Shown: positions 32,974-43,324 of the stretch, in pieces | Layout: each line of letters opens with the position of its first letter | How positions within the stretch are numbered: position 1 is the first letter of the stretch | Assembly (NCBI RefSeq): GCF_019393635.1 | Contig: NC_057862.1 | Coordinates: 477,776,669 to 477,840,668 of the forward strand | Length of the DNA stretch: 64,000 bases | Reading direction: 5' to 3' | DNA from: Dromiciops gliroides | Lineage: Eukaryota > Chordata > Mammalia > Microbiotheria > Microbiotheriidae | Program-made: the position numbers and the translations under genes | Notes under the pieces: model-generated | The model's input: only the letters and a program-made list of their open reading frames with translations | What the model was told of the DNA's origin: nothing | Databases searched by the model: none

Positions 32974-32987
32974 CAAAGTTGTTCAGC

Positions 32988-33600
32988 AAAGTAGTAACAT
33001 ACTTTACTAGATGCTGCTCTGTTCCTTAATCAAAAACCATAGAACTGTTTACAAATTTCCTCTGACTCCCTGGAACAAAAGATAAACTCATATGCCTAGT
33101 GGCTTATTTTAAACAAACTTTATTGTCACCTAACTAAACAACTGTTTAAAAAGCAATTAAGTAAAATAAAAGCAACTAAAAAAGTAAAAACATCTTTGCT
33201 ATGCTCCACTGGGTCTGTGTCCTCAAAGACCCAAGTCCTCCCTTCAGCTGTTGCAGATCACAGCCCATCCTTGTTTTCTCATTCTGTGTGTTTCTTCCCT
33301 GTATATTTCAAAAAAATACTTGATACCTTCCTTTGGTTCTGATATCATTTCATGAATACCAATGCAGTTCTCAGGCTATAATTCACTACTACTACATGAC
33401 CAGAAAGTTATGCACATCCTTGTTGATATCTTTTATACTACTTATAGATAAAGTCATCAAGGATATTTTACAACCCATTTCTACATATCATACATGTTTC
33501 TATCACTCTTTGAACTGTATATCTAATTCTCCTTACACCATAATGTTCCACATTTCAGTTACATGGCATCACTAGGAGAATAGTGATATAAAAAAGGGTT
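32988..33600. other. No recognisable feature
   Basis: The 80-codon open frame at 33333-33575 has no recognisable motif. Confidence 0.5.
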
Positions 33601-33615
33601 CATGAGAAAGAAGTA

Positions 33616-33762
33616 GGAGGCAGCTAGATGGTGCAGTGGTTAAAGCACCAGCCCTGAATTCAGGAGTATCTGAGTTCAAATCAGGCCTCAGATACTTGAC
33701 ACTTACTAGCTGTGTGACCCTGGGCAAGTCACTTAACCCCCCATTGCCTACCAAAAAAAAAA
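33616..33762 (+). repeat. WSINE1-type SINE
   Basis: The target-site duplication ATGAGAAAGAAGTA is at 33602-33615 and 33763-33776, with no mismatch, so the insertion is fairly young. Confidence 0.94.
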
Positions 33763-34058
33763 ATGAGAAAGAAGTAACTGAGGATGGAACATTTTCCAAA
33801 ATTCATTCATTCAAACCCAGTATCTTCCTTTTATTTAACTCTGGCTCAAATATATCTACATTGAGAACCAACTTAAGGGACTGAAAATTTAACTGCATGT
33901 CCTACTCTAGCTAATATGCATTCTTCTTCCACTTGATTTCTGCCTGCCCCCCACCTGAGCTTTGTTTCAAATATATCTTATTTCTGAAAACTGTTTCCAA
34001 TGGCTTCTTCCATTTGCCTAAATTTGCAAATGCTTTGCTGGATGTAAAACTGTTGCCC

Positions 34059-34810
34059 CAAAGAGGATAATATGGTTAATATGACAAAAAAGGAAAATAA
34101 TAAATGTTGGAGAAGCTGTGGAAAAACTGGAACACTAATGCATTGTTGGTGGAGCTGTGAACTGATCCAACCATTCTGGAGAACAATTTGGAATTATGCC
34201 CAAAGGGCTATAAAGCTGTGCATACCCTTTGACCCAGCAATACCACTTTTGGGTCTTTTTCCCAAACAGATCATGGAAAGGGGAGAGGGACCCACATGTA
34301 CAAAAATATTTATAGCTGCTCTTTATGTGGTGGCAAGGAATTGGAAGTTGAGGGGATGCCCATCAACTGGGGAATGGCTGGACAAGTTGTGGTATATGAA
34401 TGTAATGGAATACTATTGTGCTGTAAGAAACGATGAGCAGGAGGAGTTCAGAGAAACCTGGAGGGTCTTGCATGGGCTGATGATGAGTGAGATGAGCAGA
34501 ACCAGAAGAACATTGTACACAGTATCATCAACATTATGTGTTGAACTACTGTGATGGACTATATTCTTCTCACCAATGCAATGGTACAGAAGAGTTCCAG
34601 GGAACTCATGATAGAAGAGGATCTCCAAATCCAGGAAAAATAAAAATTAAAAAAGAACTGTGGAGTATAGATGCTGAATGAACCATAGTATTTCTTTTGT
34701 TTTTGGTGCTGTTTGTTTTTCTATTTTGAGGTTTTTCATCATAGCTCTCATTTTTCTCTTATAACATGACTAATGCAGAAATGTTTAATGTTATTATGTG
34801 TATACGTATA

Positions 34811-34891
<81 letters not shown>

Positions 34892-35025
34892 CTATATCAG
34901 ATTACCTGCCATCTAGGGGAGGGGGGGAGGGAGAAAAATCTGAAATTGGAAAGCTTGTATAAACAAAAGTTGAGAACTATCTTTACATGTAATGGGGAAA
35001 AAATCCAAAAAATAAATAAAAAAAA
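34059..35025 (+). mobile_element. L1, strongly 5' truncated
   Basis: The target-site duplication TAAAACTGTTGCCC is at 34045-34058 and 35026-35039. The body holds the ORF2 C-terminus, nearly intact as a 160-codon frame (34072-34554; NMTKKENNKCWRSCGKTGTL, HCWWSCELIQPFW), then a 3' UTR with a (TG)n(TA)n run at 34809-34892 and a short A-rich tail. It is better preserved than the 21239 copy and so probably younger. Confidence 0.93.
34797..34892 (+). repeat. (TG)n(TA)n(CA)n microsatellite in L1 3' UTR
   Basis: GTATACGTATATG, about 10 TG units, about 25 TA units, then CACACACACC. The same position in the 50349 L1 copy carries (TG)n (50969-51011), so the array arose from a shared L1 seed. Confidence 0.9.
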
Positions 35026-35084
35026 TAAAACTGTTGCCCAACTTGACATTCAGGTTCATTCTAAGAAAGTCAACCATAACTCAT

Positions 35085-35408
35085 GATGGAAAATGCTCTC
35101 CAAATCCAGAAAAAAAAAATAAGAACCGTGGAATATGGATGCAGATTGAACCATACTATTTCTGTTGTTGTTGTTGTTGTTTTTTTCTTTTTTGAGGTTT
35201 TTCCTTTTTGCTCTCATTCTTTTCTCATAACATGACTAATGCAGAAATATGTTTAATGTAATTATACATATAACCTATATCAAATTACTTGCTGTCTTGG
35301 GGAGAGGAGGGAGGGGGAAAAATTTGAAACTAGAAATCTTATAAAAACAAATGTTGAAAACTATCTCTAAATGTAACTGGAAAATAATAATGTATATATA
35401 TAGAAAAA
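35085..35408 (+). mobile_element. L1 3' UTR insertion
   Basis: A 22-nt target-site duplication (35063-35084 and 35409-35430, starting AAGAAAGTC and ending ACTCAT) brackets 324 nt of L1 3' end. The end of the left duplication (ACTCAT) also matches the L1 sequence expected just upstream, so the 5' junction shows microhomology. Confidence 0.92.
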
Positions 35409-35574
35409 AAGAAAGTCAACCATAACTCATACTATCTTAGATTGTCATACTCAATAATTTCTGTAAAGAGTCATAATAAGCAGAGGTATAATGCTAATTA
35501 TAGAGCATATATGAGAGAAACATTTGATTCCAACTAATTACCCTCCCCAATTTGCCTATTTATTAAATCCAGGT

Positions 35575-36665
35575 CACAACCACTACCAGTGGGTGTCCCC
35601 AAGGCTCTGCCCTGAGCCCTCCTGTTCTGTCTTTATATTATTTCATTTAGTTATTTCAACAGATCCCCTATATAGAATTGTCTCTATTCTGATGATTCTC
35701 AGATCTATTTATCTAGCCCAATCAAGGCTTCTTCAGTACTTCCAGTATAGCCTCTCCAACTGCCTATTAGATATCTCAAATTAGATGTCCTCCAAGACAT
35801 CTTCAACTCAACATGTCCAAAACTGATCTCATTATCTTTCCCCTCAAACTCTACTCTTTAAGTTCTCTTTTACTATTGAAGATACCACCATCTTCCCAAT
35901 CAATCCAGCTCACAACCTAAATGTCATCCTGGACTCTCACCCATGATATTCAATCTGTCAAATCCTGTCAATTCTACCTTCATAACATCTCTGGTATGCA
36001 GGACCCTTTCTATGTTCTGATACTGTCACCACCCTGGTGTAGGTCCTCATCACCTCATACCTGGACAAGTAAAAGGCTTCTGTTTGGTCCCCCTACCTCA
36101 AGTTTCTCCACAATCCAGTTCATCTTCCATTCAGCTGTCAAAGTGATCTTCCTAAAGTTCAGTTCTGACTATGTCAACCCTCTTTTCCATAAACACAAAT
36201 AATTGTCAAATCACTTCCAAGATTTTGCAAATATAAAATCTTATGTTCAGATTTTAAAGACCTTAATAACCAAGCCCCTTCCTACCTTTCTAGTCTTCTC
36301 ATAGCTTACTCCCCTAAGCCTATAATACTAGCCTCCTTATTGTTCCTTGCATAAGACGCTCCATCTCCTTACTCTGTGCTGATTTTCAGTCTATCCCCCA
36401 TGCCTGAAATTCTCTCCTCATCTCTGCCTCCTGTTTTTCCTTCAAATGTCAGTTGAAATCTTGATCTCCTTTAATGCCAAAGTCTTCCCTTTGTTGATTA
36501 TCTCCAAATTATCCTGTCTATATCTAGTTTATAAGTAGTTGTTTGCATATTGTTTCCCCTTTAGGTTGTGAGCTCCTTGAAAGCAAGAATGTTTTTGCCT
36601 TTCTTTGTATTCCTAATGCTTAGCACAATGACTGTATATAATAGGTGCTTAATAAATGCTTGCTG
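35575..36665 (+). repeat. L2, long 3' part with ORF2 remnant
   Basis: GGTGTCCCCAAGGCTCTGCC and GATGATTCTCAGATCTATTTATCTAG are the decayed reverse transcriptase blocks (GVPQGS- and YADDTQLYL-like). CAACATGTCCAAAACTGATCTC, TGAGCTCCTTGAAAGCAAG and CTTAATAAATGCTTGCTGAC complete the 3' end. The open frames at 35524-35784 and 35921-36202 are relics. Confidence 0.9.
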
Positions 36666-36734
36666 ACATTTCACAAAAGATAAAAATTTTAAATTTTAAT
36701 AAAATAATAATTACTTATAAAAGCTAACACTGAT

Positions 36735-37095
36735 AAAATATTCTTAAGTTTTCCAAAGCACTTTCCTCACTACAACCCTATGAGGTAGAATATACAAGTA
36801 TTATTATCCCCATTTTACACAAAGGGAAACCAGGAGTATAAAAAGGTAATTCAGGGGCAGCTAGATGGGGCAGTGGATAGAGCACCATCCCTGGATTCAG
36901 GAGGACCTGAGTTCAAATCCAGCCTCAGACACTTAACAATTACTAGCTGTGTGACCCTGAGCAATTCACTTAACCCCAATTGCCTCACCAAAAAAAAAAA
37001 AAAAAAAAAAAAAAAAAGGTAACTCAAAAGTGGAAGAATGAGGACTTCAATCCAAGTCTTCTGACTCCAACTCTAGAACTCTTTCCATTAAGCCA
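36735..37095 (-). repeat. MIR-type fragment split by a SINE
   Basis: AAGCACTTTCCTCACTACAACCCTATGAGG and CCCCATTTTACACAAAGGG before 36853; AGGACTTCAATCCAAGTCTTCTGAC after 37027. Confidence 0.78.
36854..37014 (+). repeat. WSINE1-type SINE inside MIR
   Basis: The target-site duplication AAAAGGTAAnTCA is at 36841-36853 and 37015-37027 (one mismatch), with a long A tail of about 30. Confidence 0.93.
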
Positions 37096-37194
37096 CATTT
37101 TCAATTGATTTATTCAATTCAATTTTTTTCCTTCTGTGTACTTACAAATTTTTTATTGCTATTTTCCAGCAAACATAATCAATGTGTTCTAATT

Positions 37195-37800
37195 CAGTAT
37201 TCCCAAGTCATCTTTAATGTCTCTACCCATTCCCTTGGCCCTGTACCCTATAAGTGACCAAACCCTAATGAGTTTTTTTTCACAGTATTTTCTTTTATCA
37301 ATTCCTTCCTTTCTTTTCCATTGGGGGCATTACTGCCACCTAGTTCAAACCATTATCATCTTACATGGTTTCCATGTCTCCAGTCTCTACTTCCTCCAGT
37401 TCATACTACACATTATTGGCAGGTTTATCTTTCTGAAGTGCCACTTTGATCAAGTTATTTTCCTGTTCAAAAAATTTCAATGTCTCCCCACTGACTGCAA
37501 AATAAGATCCAAACTCTTGAGCCTGACATTCAAGGACCTTCACAATCTGTCTCATATCTACTTTTTGAGCCTCATCTCACACTATAACCCCAAATGAATA
37601 CTCTGTTCATGCATGACTTCTTTTTCATTCTGAGTATCCAAATTCTACCTATTCTTAAAAATACACCTGAAAGCCTGTCCACTCTGCCTCTCTCCGTCCA
37701 TGCCATCAATCCTTCCCTCCCTCTCTCTCCCTTCCTCTGTCTCCCTCTTTCTCTCTCTCCCCCAAAGCAAACTATTCTACCTAAACTCAACTTTAACAAC
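37195..37800 (+). repeat. L2 3' region
   Basis: TACATGGTTTCCATGTCTCCAGTCTC, CTTTCTGAAGTGCCACTTTGATCA, AAGATCCAAACTCTTGAGCCTGACATTCAAGG, then a CT-rich stretch (37700-37760). The 126-codon frame at 37217-37597 is a relic. The last L2 tail block is missing. Confidence 0.8.
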
Positions 37801-37829
37801 TGTATCACTTTGGACACTGATTTATAGGC

Positions 37830-37985
37830 TTGTAGGACTCAGAGGTAGAACTTAAGAAAACACCTAATCAACCCCCTAATTTCATAGTTGAGAAAATGAA
37901 TAACAGCAATATTAAGTAATTTTCCCAAATTTACACACAAGTGGTAACAAACACAGGATTTGAACCAACTCCAAATCTAGTCCTT
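37830..37985 (-). repeat. MIR-like repeat
   Basis: Same family as 20405-20590: AGGACTCAGAGGTAGAACTTAAG, ATAGTTGAGAAAATGAATAAC, GGATTTGAACCAACTCCAAATC. Confidence 0.55.
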
Positions 37986-38129
37986 TCTATCTTGATAATT
38001 CAAGCAAAAAATGAAAGAATTTTACTTAAAACATTTATATTGAAAAAATGTGAATTTGTGCTCAATATTTATCTGAATTTACACTTATGAACACAAACAA
38101 ATATATTGGGAACCAGAAAAACAACCCTG

Positions 38130-38335
38130 TGTAACAGAGCACTGATTAGAATCAGGAAACTTGGATTTAAGTCTGACATTTTAAAGTCTTAAATTGTCAC
38201 AACTTCTCTAAGACCATGCCCTCATCTGTAAAATGATAAAAAATACTTATACCACTTATCTCAAATGGTTGTTCTAAAGAAAGAACTCTACAGACATGGA
38301 AATGCTATAGTTTTTCTTTAAGTACATAGTAGATT
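38130..38335 (+). repeat. MIR-type fragment
   Basis: CAGAGCACTGATTAGAATCAGGAAACTTGG, CCTCATCTGTAAAATGATAAA, GGTTGTTCTAAAGAAAGAA: MIR order, head to tail. Confidence 0.75.
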
Positions 38336-38339
38336 GAGC

Positions 38340-38862
38340 TATTATTATGTCGTAATAATCAACTATTACACTGTCTCTTTGGGGTTTTTCAAGCAAATTC
38401 TCTACAAAAACAGTAAGTAACAATTTAACAAAAAGCAGTAAGTATCATATAAATTCTGACTCCAACTCTATAATCCTATGATTCCAGATAGACATATTTA
38501 AATTAAATAGAAGAAAGTTAATTGTATAGATTCCATACTAATCTTTTATCTACTTTATTAAAATCACCTAATCTTTTTTAAAATACAAAATAAATGCCTA
38601 ACTTTTTTCCTCAATAGAATTCATATGACCAATTTCCCAAACTTTTTCACTGGTATCAAGAAAACCAGGTCTTATCTTAAAATTTTTAGCTAAATTATAA
38701 CATAGTTCATTGTTAGTAAAAAATGTAATCTAGATTTCTTAAGCTAAAAGACCTTAAGGAGCTCTTATATTTAAGGAGCTACATTGAAGAAATGGACATT
38801 TTCAAGTCCAAATAGTAAGGTGCTATATTTTACATACTTATTTATTATCAATGAACCTCCAA
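38340..38862. other. No recognisable feature
   Basis: AT-rich intronic sequence with GGAGCTCTTATATTTAAGGAGCTAC (an imperfect local duplication) near 38758. Confidence 0.5.
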
Positions 38863-38864
38863 CC

Positions 38865-39080
38865 AATAGGTCAGTGATCATTTATTAAGCATCTACTCTT
38901 TTCTAATAAGGCAAAAGAAGAAAAAAAACAGTTTCTGTTCTCAAGAAGCTCTCGAGTCCACAGGGGGAGAATACATGCTTGTTTACAACAATGTACAAAC
39001 AAAATGTGTCTGTGTGTACATACACACAGGATAAATTGGAAGTCATCAATAGATGAATTCCTTCAGAAGTCTATAATAAC
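38865..39080 (-). repeat. L2 3' end
   Basis: GTCAGTGATCATTTATTAAGCATCTACTC, TCTCAAGAAGCTCTCGAGTCCACAGGGGGAG, ATACACACAGGATAAATTGGAAG. Confidence 0.8.
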
Positions 39081-39084
39081 AATA

Positions 39085-39515
39085 AATTAAACAGCATTTA
39101 TACATGCAACAATACATCATCTCATTTGGACCTCACAATTCCCAATAAATCAGACTCTACACGTGAGAGGATTTCCAATTAACAGGTAAGAAAACTGTGG
39201 CTCAGAGTTCATCAATTTGAGGCAGGAAAGGGCTGTGGGGAAAAAAGAGCCTTGATTTTGGAGTCAAGAGGACATATATCCAAACCCCAGCTCTGCCACT
39301 TAAAATCTGGGTGACTTCAGGCAATTAGACCACTCTGGGACTGAAGGGCTTGAATTAGATAACCACAAAAGGCCCTTCTAGCTCTTTAAATCTATAATCT
39401 ATAATCCATAATCTATAATTTGTAATTTATAAATTTTTTGACTGGCCCAAGGCCATATAAAGTACTGAGGTAGAATAAGAACCCAGATCTCCCAGACTCC
39501 ACTCCAGCACTCTAC
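39085..39515. repeat. Cluster of MIR-type pieces, both strands
   Basis: 39095-39225 minus (CATCATCTCATTTGGACCTCACAATTCCC, CAGGTAAGAAAACTGTGGC); 39225-39395 plus (GGAGTCAAGAGGAC, AACCCCAGCTCTGCCACTTA, GGTGACTTCAGGCAATTAG); 39435-39515 minus (TGACTGGCCCAAGGCCATATAAAG, GAACCCAGATCTCCC). Confidence 0.72.
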
Positions 39516-39543
39516 ACACAAGAAGCCCAAAAGGTCATGTACA

Positions 39544-39691
39544 GGGGCAGCTAAATGGTGCAATGGATAGAGCACTGGCCCTGGAGTCAGGAGTACCTGA
39601 GTTCAAATCCAGCCTCAGACACTTAATGCTTACTAGCTGTGTGACCCTGGGCAAGTCACTTAACCCCAAGTGCCTCACTTAAAAAAAAAAA
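39544..39691 (+). repeat. WSINE1-type SINE
   Basis: The target-site duplication GTCATGTACA is at 39534-39543 and 39692-39701. Confidence 0.94.
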
Positions 39692-39749
39692 GTCATGTAC
39701 AGTTTTTAATGTAAAACTAACAAAAAAAAATTTTTTGCTCATTTAGGAA

Positions 39750-39975
39750 ACTATGAGAGGCAGCATCAAATAGTGGATAGAGAGTTGGTCTCAAGAGTCT
39801 GAGGAACTGGATTCCAGTCTGGCCTTTGGCAATGGCTGTGTGAGCCAGGCTCTAAAAACCCCAAGGTCTCTAAGGCTAAGTTGCTAAGCAGGTGCCTATC
39901 TGAACTGGTAAAGGAAATTTCCTCATCATGATTTCCTTATACCAGTAAAACCACAGGTCTGGTCCAAAATCCAAA
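39750..39975 (+). repeat. CORE-SINE of a second marsupial subtype
   Basis: GAGGCAGCATCAAATAGTGGATAGAGAG, GGATTCCAGTCTGGCC, then AAGTTGCTAAGCAGGTGCC and TTTCCTCATCATGATTTCCTTATACCAGTAAAACCACAGGTC. This 3' region differs from WSINE1 and recurs at 48175-48395; the 44520 copy keeps only the head. Confidence 0.65.
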
Positions 39976-40163
39976 AAAGTGGAAATGTATACACCCCTCC
40001 CCCCCCCCCAAAAAAAAAACTAAGACTGGTCCATAAGGTCAGTACTGAGAAGCTGGCTCTTTTAAAAATGGAAAAAGAGAAAGCCTAGGTAGCTAATTGG
40101 GGAAACTGCCTACCTTACAGAAGAACATTTCAATTGTTCAATTTTTTAAAAATTGGTAGTACA

Positions 40164-40312
40164 GGGGGCAGCTAGATGGTGCAGTGGATAAAGCACAGGC
40201 CCTGGATTCAGAAGTACCTGAGTTCAAAGCCAGCTTCAGACACTTGACACTTACTAGCTGTGTAACCCTGGGCAAGTCACAACCTCCACTGCCCTACCAG
40301 GAAAGAAAAAAA
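40164..40312 (+). repeat. WSINE1-type SINE
   Basis: The target-site duplication TGGTAGTACA is at 40154-40163 and 40313-40322. A small deletion removes CTTAACC of the 3' block. Confidence 0.94.
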
Positions 40313-40619
40313 TGGTAGTACAGTCTAGAATAGCAATTCTCAAACTTTCTGCCCCTTTAAGCTTTAAAAATTACTGAGAAAGATCTTTTGTTTATGTGAT
40401 TATATTTGTTGATATTTACCATATTAGAAATTAAGTCATCTCAATATTACCTTGAAAATAGTTTTGATCTCAGAATCCGTGACAGGGTCTCAGGGACCCC
40501 AGACCACATTTTAAGAAGGGGATCCCACTGTGAGAATTCCTCGTCTAAAAGTCTGAAGCCAGTCCTGAAGTCTAAAATACTATTAAATTTCCAAATTCTG
40601 TTCTGCCATGCCATTCACT

Positions 40620-40765
40620 GACTCACTCCACGGTGCTGGGGGTATCTCAACTTCCCTGCATCTGTTTCCCCATCTGTTGAACAGGAATAGCACAACTGAC
40701 ATACTCAGGTTGTGAGATTCAATTAAGTGTTTATGAAGCACTTTAAGGTTCATAGAGGAAAGGAG
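40620..40765 (+). repeat. MIR 3' half
   Basis: CTTCCCTGCATCTGTTTCCCCATCTGTTGAACAGGAATAG, TCAGGTTGTGAGATTCAATTAAG, GAAGCACTTTAAGG. Confidence 0.75.
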
Positions 40766-40769
40766 GTAT

Positions 40770-41399
40770 AACTATAAAAGATCATCTTTAACAATGAACC
40801 ATGGCTATATGTAAATCTCGTCTGGACAATTCCTTTGTATCTTTTTCATAACATCAAATTCTGAAATGAATCAGTGAGGTGTATTTCTGAACCAGTTTAA
40901 CAAACTCTGAGTCCCTAAGTTTTCTGAATCCCTTTGTTTTCCCACAAAGCATGTCACCATCTAAGCCAATTATACAAAAGGGTAAAAGTCTAGGTTTCAG
41001 TAAGAAATTATAGGTAGTTACAACCAGAACATCTGAGACTAATAACTTCCCAAAAAAGTCACCCAAGAAATTGTAGTTTTAACAATGGCATAGGGGAATG
41101 TCCCTCTTCCTCCTACACAGAGCATAGCATATACTAAGGTATTTGCTGAAGAGACAGAGCAGGGACGATTTATTCGCTTTAAAGTGAGGACGGCTTACTT
41201 TAAAGCCGGACTAGTTTGTTATGTAGCTAGCCTTAGCAACTGCAGGGTGCTGAGGGACTACGTTAGAGATTGGTGAGGTCGCCCTGGAAAAGTGCTGATG
41301 CCACCTCTAGCTGCCCCTTGGGTAAATGACAGTAACAACAAAACACTGACAAAAGAACCAACAGGCTACCCCAGGCCTTGGCTTAACAATAATTCTGCC
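40770..41399. other. Shoulder of the MEMO1 CpG island
   Basis: No gene. 41160-41400 rises in GC and holds a hairpin (listed separately). Confidence 0.5.
41176..41206. repeat. Perfect inverted repeat at MEMO1 intron 1 start
   Basis: GCTTTAAAGT (41176-41185) and ACTTTAAAGC (41197-41206) are exact reverse complements around an 11-nt spacer. Each arm contains CTTTAAAG, itself a palindrome. Confidence 0.9.
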
Positions 41400-42369
41400 C
41401 CACCCCCAACACACAAAGCTACACTCTCCAGAAGAAAAAAAAAAGGGAAAAAAGGGGGGGCCTCCTGTAAATCCATTCCCACACCGCCGAAGAAGGGCAC
41501 ACTTCTAAGCAAAGGAAAGAGGTTGGGAGAGAACGGGGTTCTCGACACATCCACTCTGTCTACACCCTTCACTCTTAAGTCTTCGATGAGTGGGGAGGGA
41601 GGAAAGGAGTAAGGAAGCTGACTCGCTTTCTCCACTATGTAGTTTAGACAAGAGACTCTATAGCAGAAGGCGTGAGGGGGGGCAGGGGAGAGACTTCGCA
41701 GGGAGAGGACTCCCTCGAGTCTTGGGCTCTGGGAGGAGAAACACAGCGAAGAAAGGAAAGGGAAAAGAGAAGCGTGTCTTATCTCGAAGGCAGGCAGGCA
41801 AGCGAGTCCCCTCCCTCACGAGTAGGGGAAAAAAGGGAGGGAGGGTGCTACCCATGACTCAGAAAGAACGAAAGATGTCCCCTACCCATGGGTGGGGGGG
41901 GGGGGGGGAAGGTCTGCCCCCTTTCTATTCTCAGAGGTAAAAGGAGGAACTACCCGCCAAGGGGCATGGGCAGGGCTGCCTGCCCCTCTCCTGCCCTACT
42001 CGAGGGGTGAATGGGAGGCCAGGGGCAGGGCTCGGGGTTACCGACAGCTCCGGCCCCAGCTTCCGGGGCGGGATCGGTCAACTCGGCCCGAAGGTCGGAA
42101 AAAAAGGCGGGGGCCAAGAGGACTAATCCCGCGGGAGAAGCCACGGCAGGGAAGGACGGGCCAAGCCCCCCTTCTTCTCCGGCTCAGGCCGCCCGCCTCA
42201 AGCGGGCGTGCAGGGAAGCGCCTTCGCTCGGGACCGGGCCCGGCCCGCTCGCTCCGCTCCTCCCTGCCGCGCCGCGCCGCGCCCCGGGCCGCAGGGGGAG
42301 TCGCGGAGGCGGCGGTAGCCGCCTGGCTCAGCTCGGCTCGGCTCGGCCCGGGCCCTCCCGCCCTCCTAC

Positions 42370-42430
42370 CTGAGGCTGTGTACCAGCTCCCGGCGTGACT
42401 GGCTTCCCGGCAGACCACTCGGTTGGACAT
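42370..42430 (-). CDS. MEMO1: MEMO1, first coding exon
   Basis: From the ATG at 42430 the minus strand encodes MSNRVVCREASHAGSWYTAS plus the first base of a Gly codon (61 nt) and ends at a good donor, TCAG|GTAGGA. This matches the N-terminus I know for mammalian MEMO1 (about 297 aa), including the phase of the first exon junction. MEMO1 acts in the cytoplasm downstream of ERBB2 and other receptor tyrosine kinases in microtubule capture and migration; it is a structural relative of nonheme-iron dioxygenases and binds metal. The start context is CCAAGATGT (A at -3). No other exon was recognised between 1 and 42369, so intron 1 exceeds 42 kb here. The reading frame stays open far upstream of this ATG (see findings). 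Confidence 0.95.
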
Positions 42431-42629
42431 CTTGGAACCTGTGCCGCCTATGGTGCACGAGGATGAATGAGGAGGCGGCGGCGGCGACGGCTGCAGGAAC
42501 GGCTCGGGGAGGGGACGAGGCACCGCGGGCCCAGCCCAGGAGGAGGCGGCCGCGGGGAGGGGATCGGCCCGACCCAGGAGGAGGAGGAAGAGGAGGCGGC
42601 GGCAGTGGAGGAGGAGGAGGAAAAGAAGG

Positions 42630-42641
42630 AGATGGCGGCGG
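42630..42641 (+). promoter_or_regulatory. YY1-like site
   Basis: AGATGGCGGCGG, about 200 nt upstream of the MEMO1 start codon, in a GGC-rich stretch. Motif match only. Confidence 0.45.
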
Positions 42642-43324
42642 CCCCGTCCCGGATCACCATGCACGCGGACGGCTGCCAGAAGAAGGGGCCCGCGGCGGCC
42701 TCCCAGACCGCGGCAGAGCCCTGGCGCCGGCCCCCGGAGTTGCCACTTCTCCCCCTCGGGGGCAGGGCCCGCCGCCAAGCCGCCCCGACACCACTCTGCC
42801 CCCCCCGCCCTCGGGCGGGTACCGCCGCCACCGGTGACCCCACCCCCCTGACTCCACTCCCGCCCCTGGCCCCGGCCCCTCCGCGGCTCCCCTCCCCCAG
42901 CGCGCCCCGGGCCGGGCCGGCGCGCCCCGCCCCGCCGCGCTCCGCCCCTACCCGCGCCTGCCCTACCGCCCGCGCCAGGGCCTGGGAGACACCGAACTGT
43001 GGCCACTCAGGGCTGCATCGGAGGTCAGCCTTGGCCCCAGGAGGCGGCCGCGCATATGAAAATGGCCAGGGCCAGGGCCGGGGCCTCAGCTGAGGAGGTC
43101 GAGCTCGTGAAGAGCTAAGATTTCCTCACTCGCCACCTCCCCCCTCACCCTAACGAAAGCTGCCCACTGAGCATGCCCAGCTGCCGGCCAGCCGAACGTG
43201 CAGCTCTGCGTTCCCCTGGCGGGAGGGGAGGGGGGGGTGGCGCCGAAGGCAGGGACGGGGGGCTCCGGACCTATTAGGGGCCCTTCACCCCACCTCGGCC
43301 GGCCCTCCCGAACAGTCTTATATT

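Larger units (their letters stand above)
41400..43320 (-). promoter_or_regulatory. MEMO1: MEMO1 CpG-island promoter region
   Basis: GC-rich and CpG-dense, above all 41990-43090, surrounding the MEMO1 start codon. It holds several GC boxes (for example CCCGCCCCGC near 42925), a YY1-like AGATGGCGGC on the plus strand at 42630-42639, long G and GGC/GAG runs, and no clear TATA box. It drives the minus-strand gene. Divergent plus-strand transcription is possible but not shown. The exact transcription start cannot be read from sequence. Confidence 0.85.

Noticed and set aside
34072..34554. 160-codon plus-strand frame as a possible gene
   Set aside because: It is the C-terminus of L1 ORF2 within an insertion bounded by a 14-nt duplication.
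42467..43093. Long plus-strand open frames in the MEMO1 island (Arg/Gly/Glu-rich)
   Set aside because: Low-complexity GGC/GAG-rich translation antisense to MEMO1 exon 1. Long frames are expected by chance in GC-rich islands, and no domain is visible.
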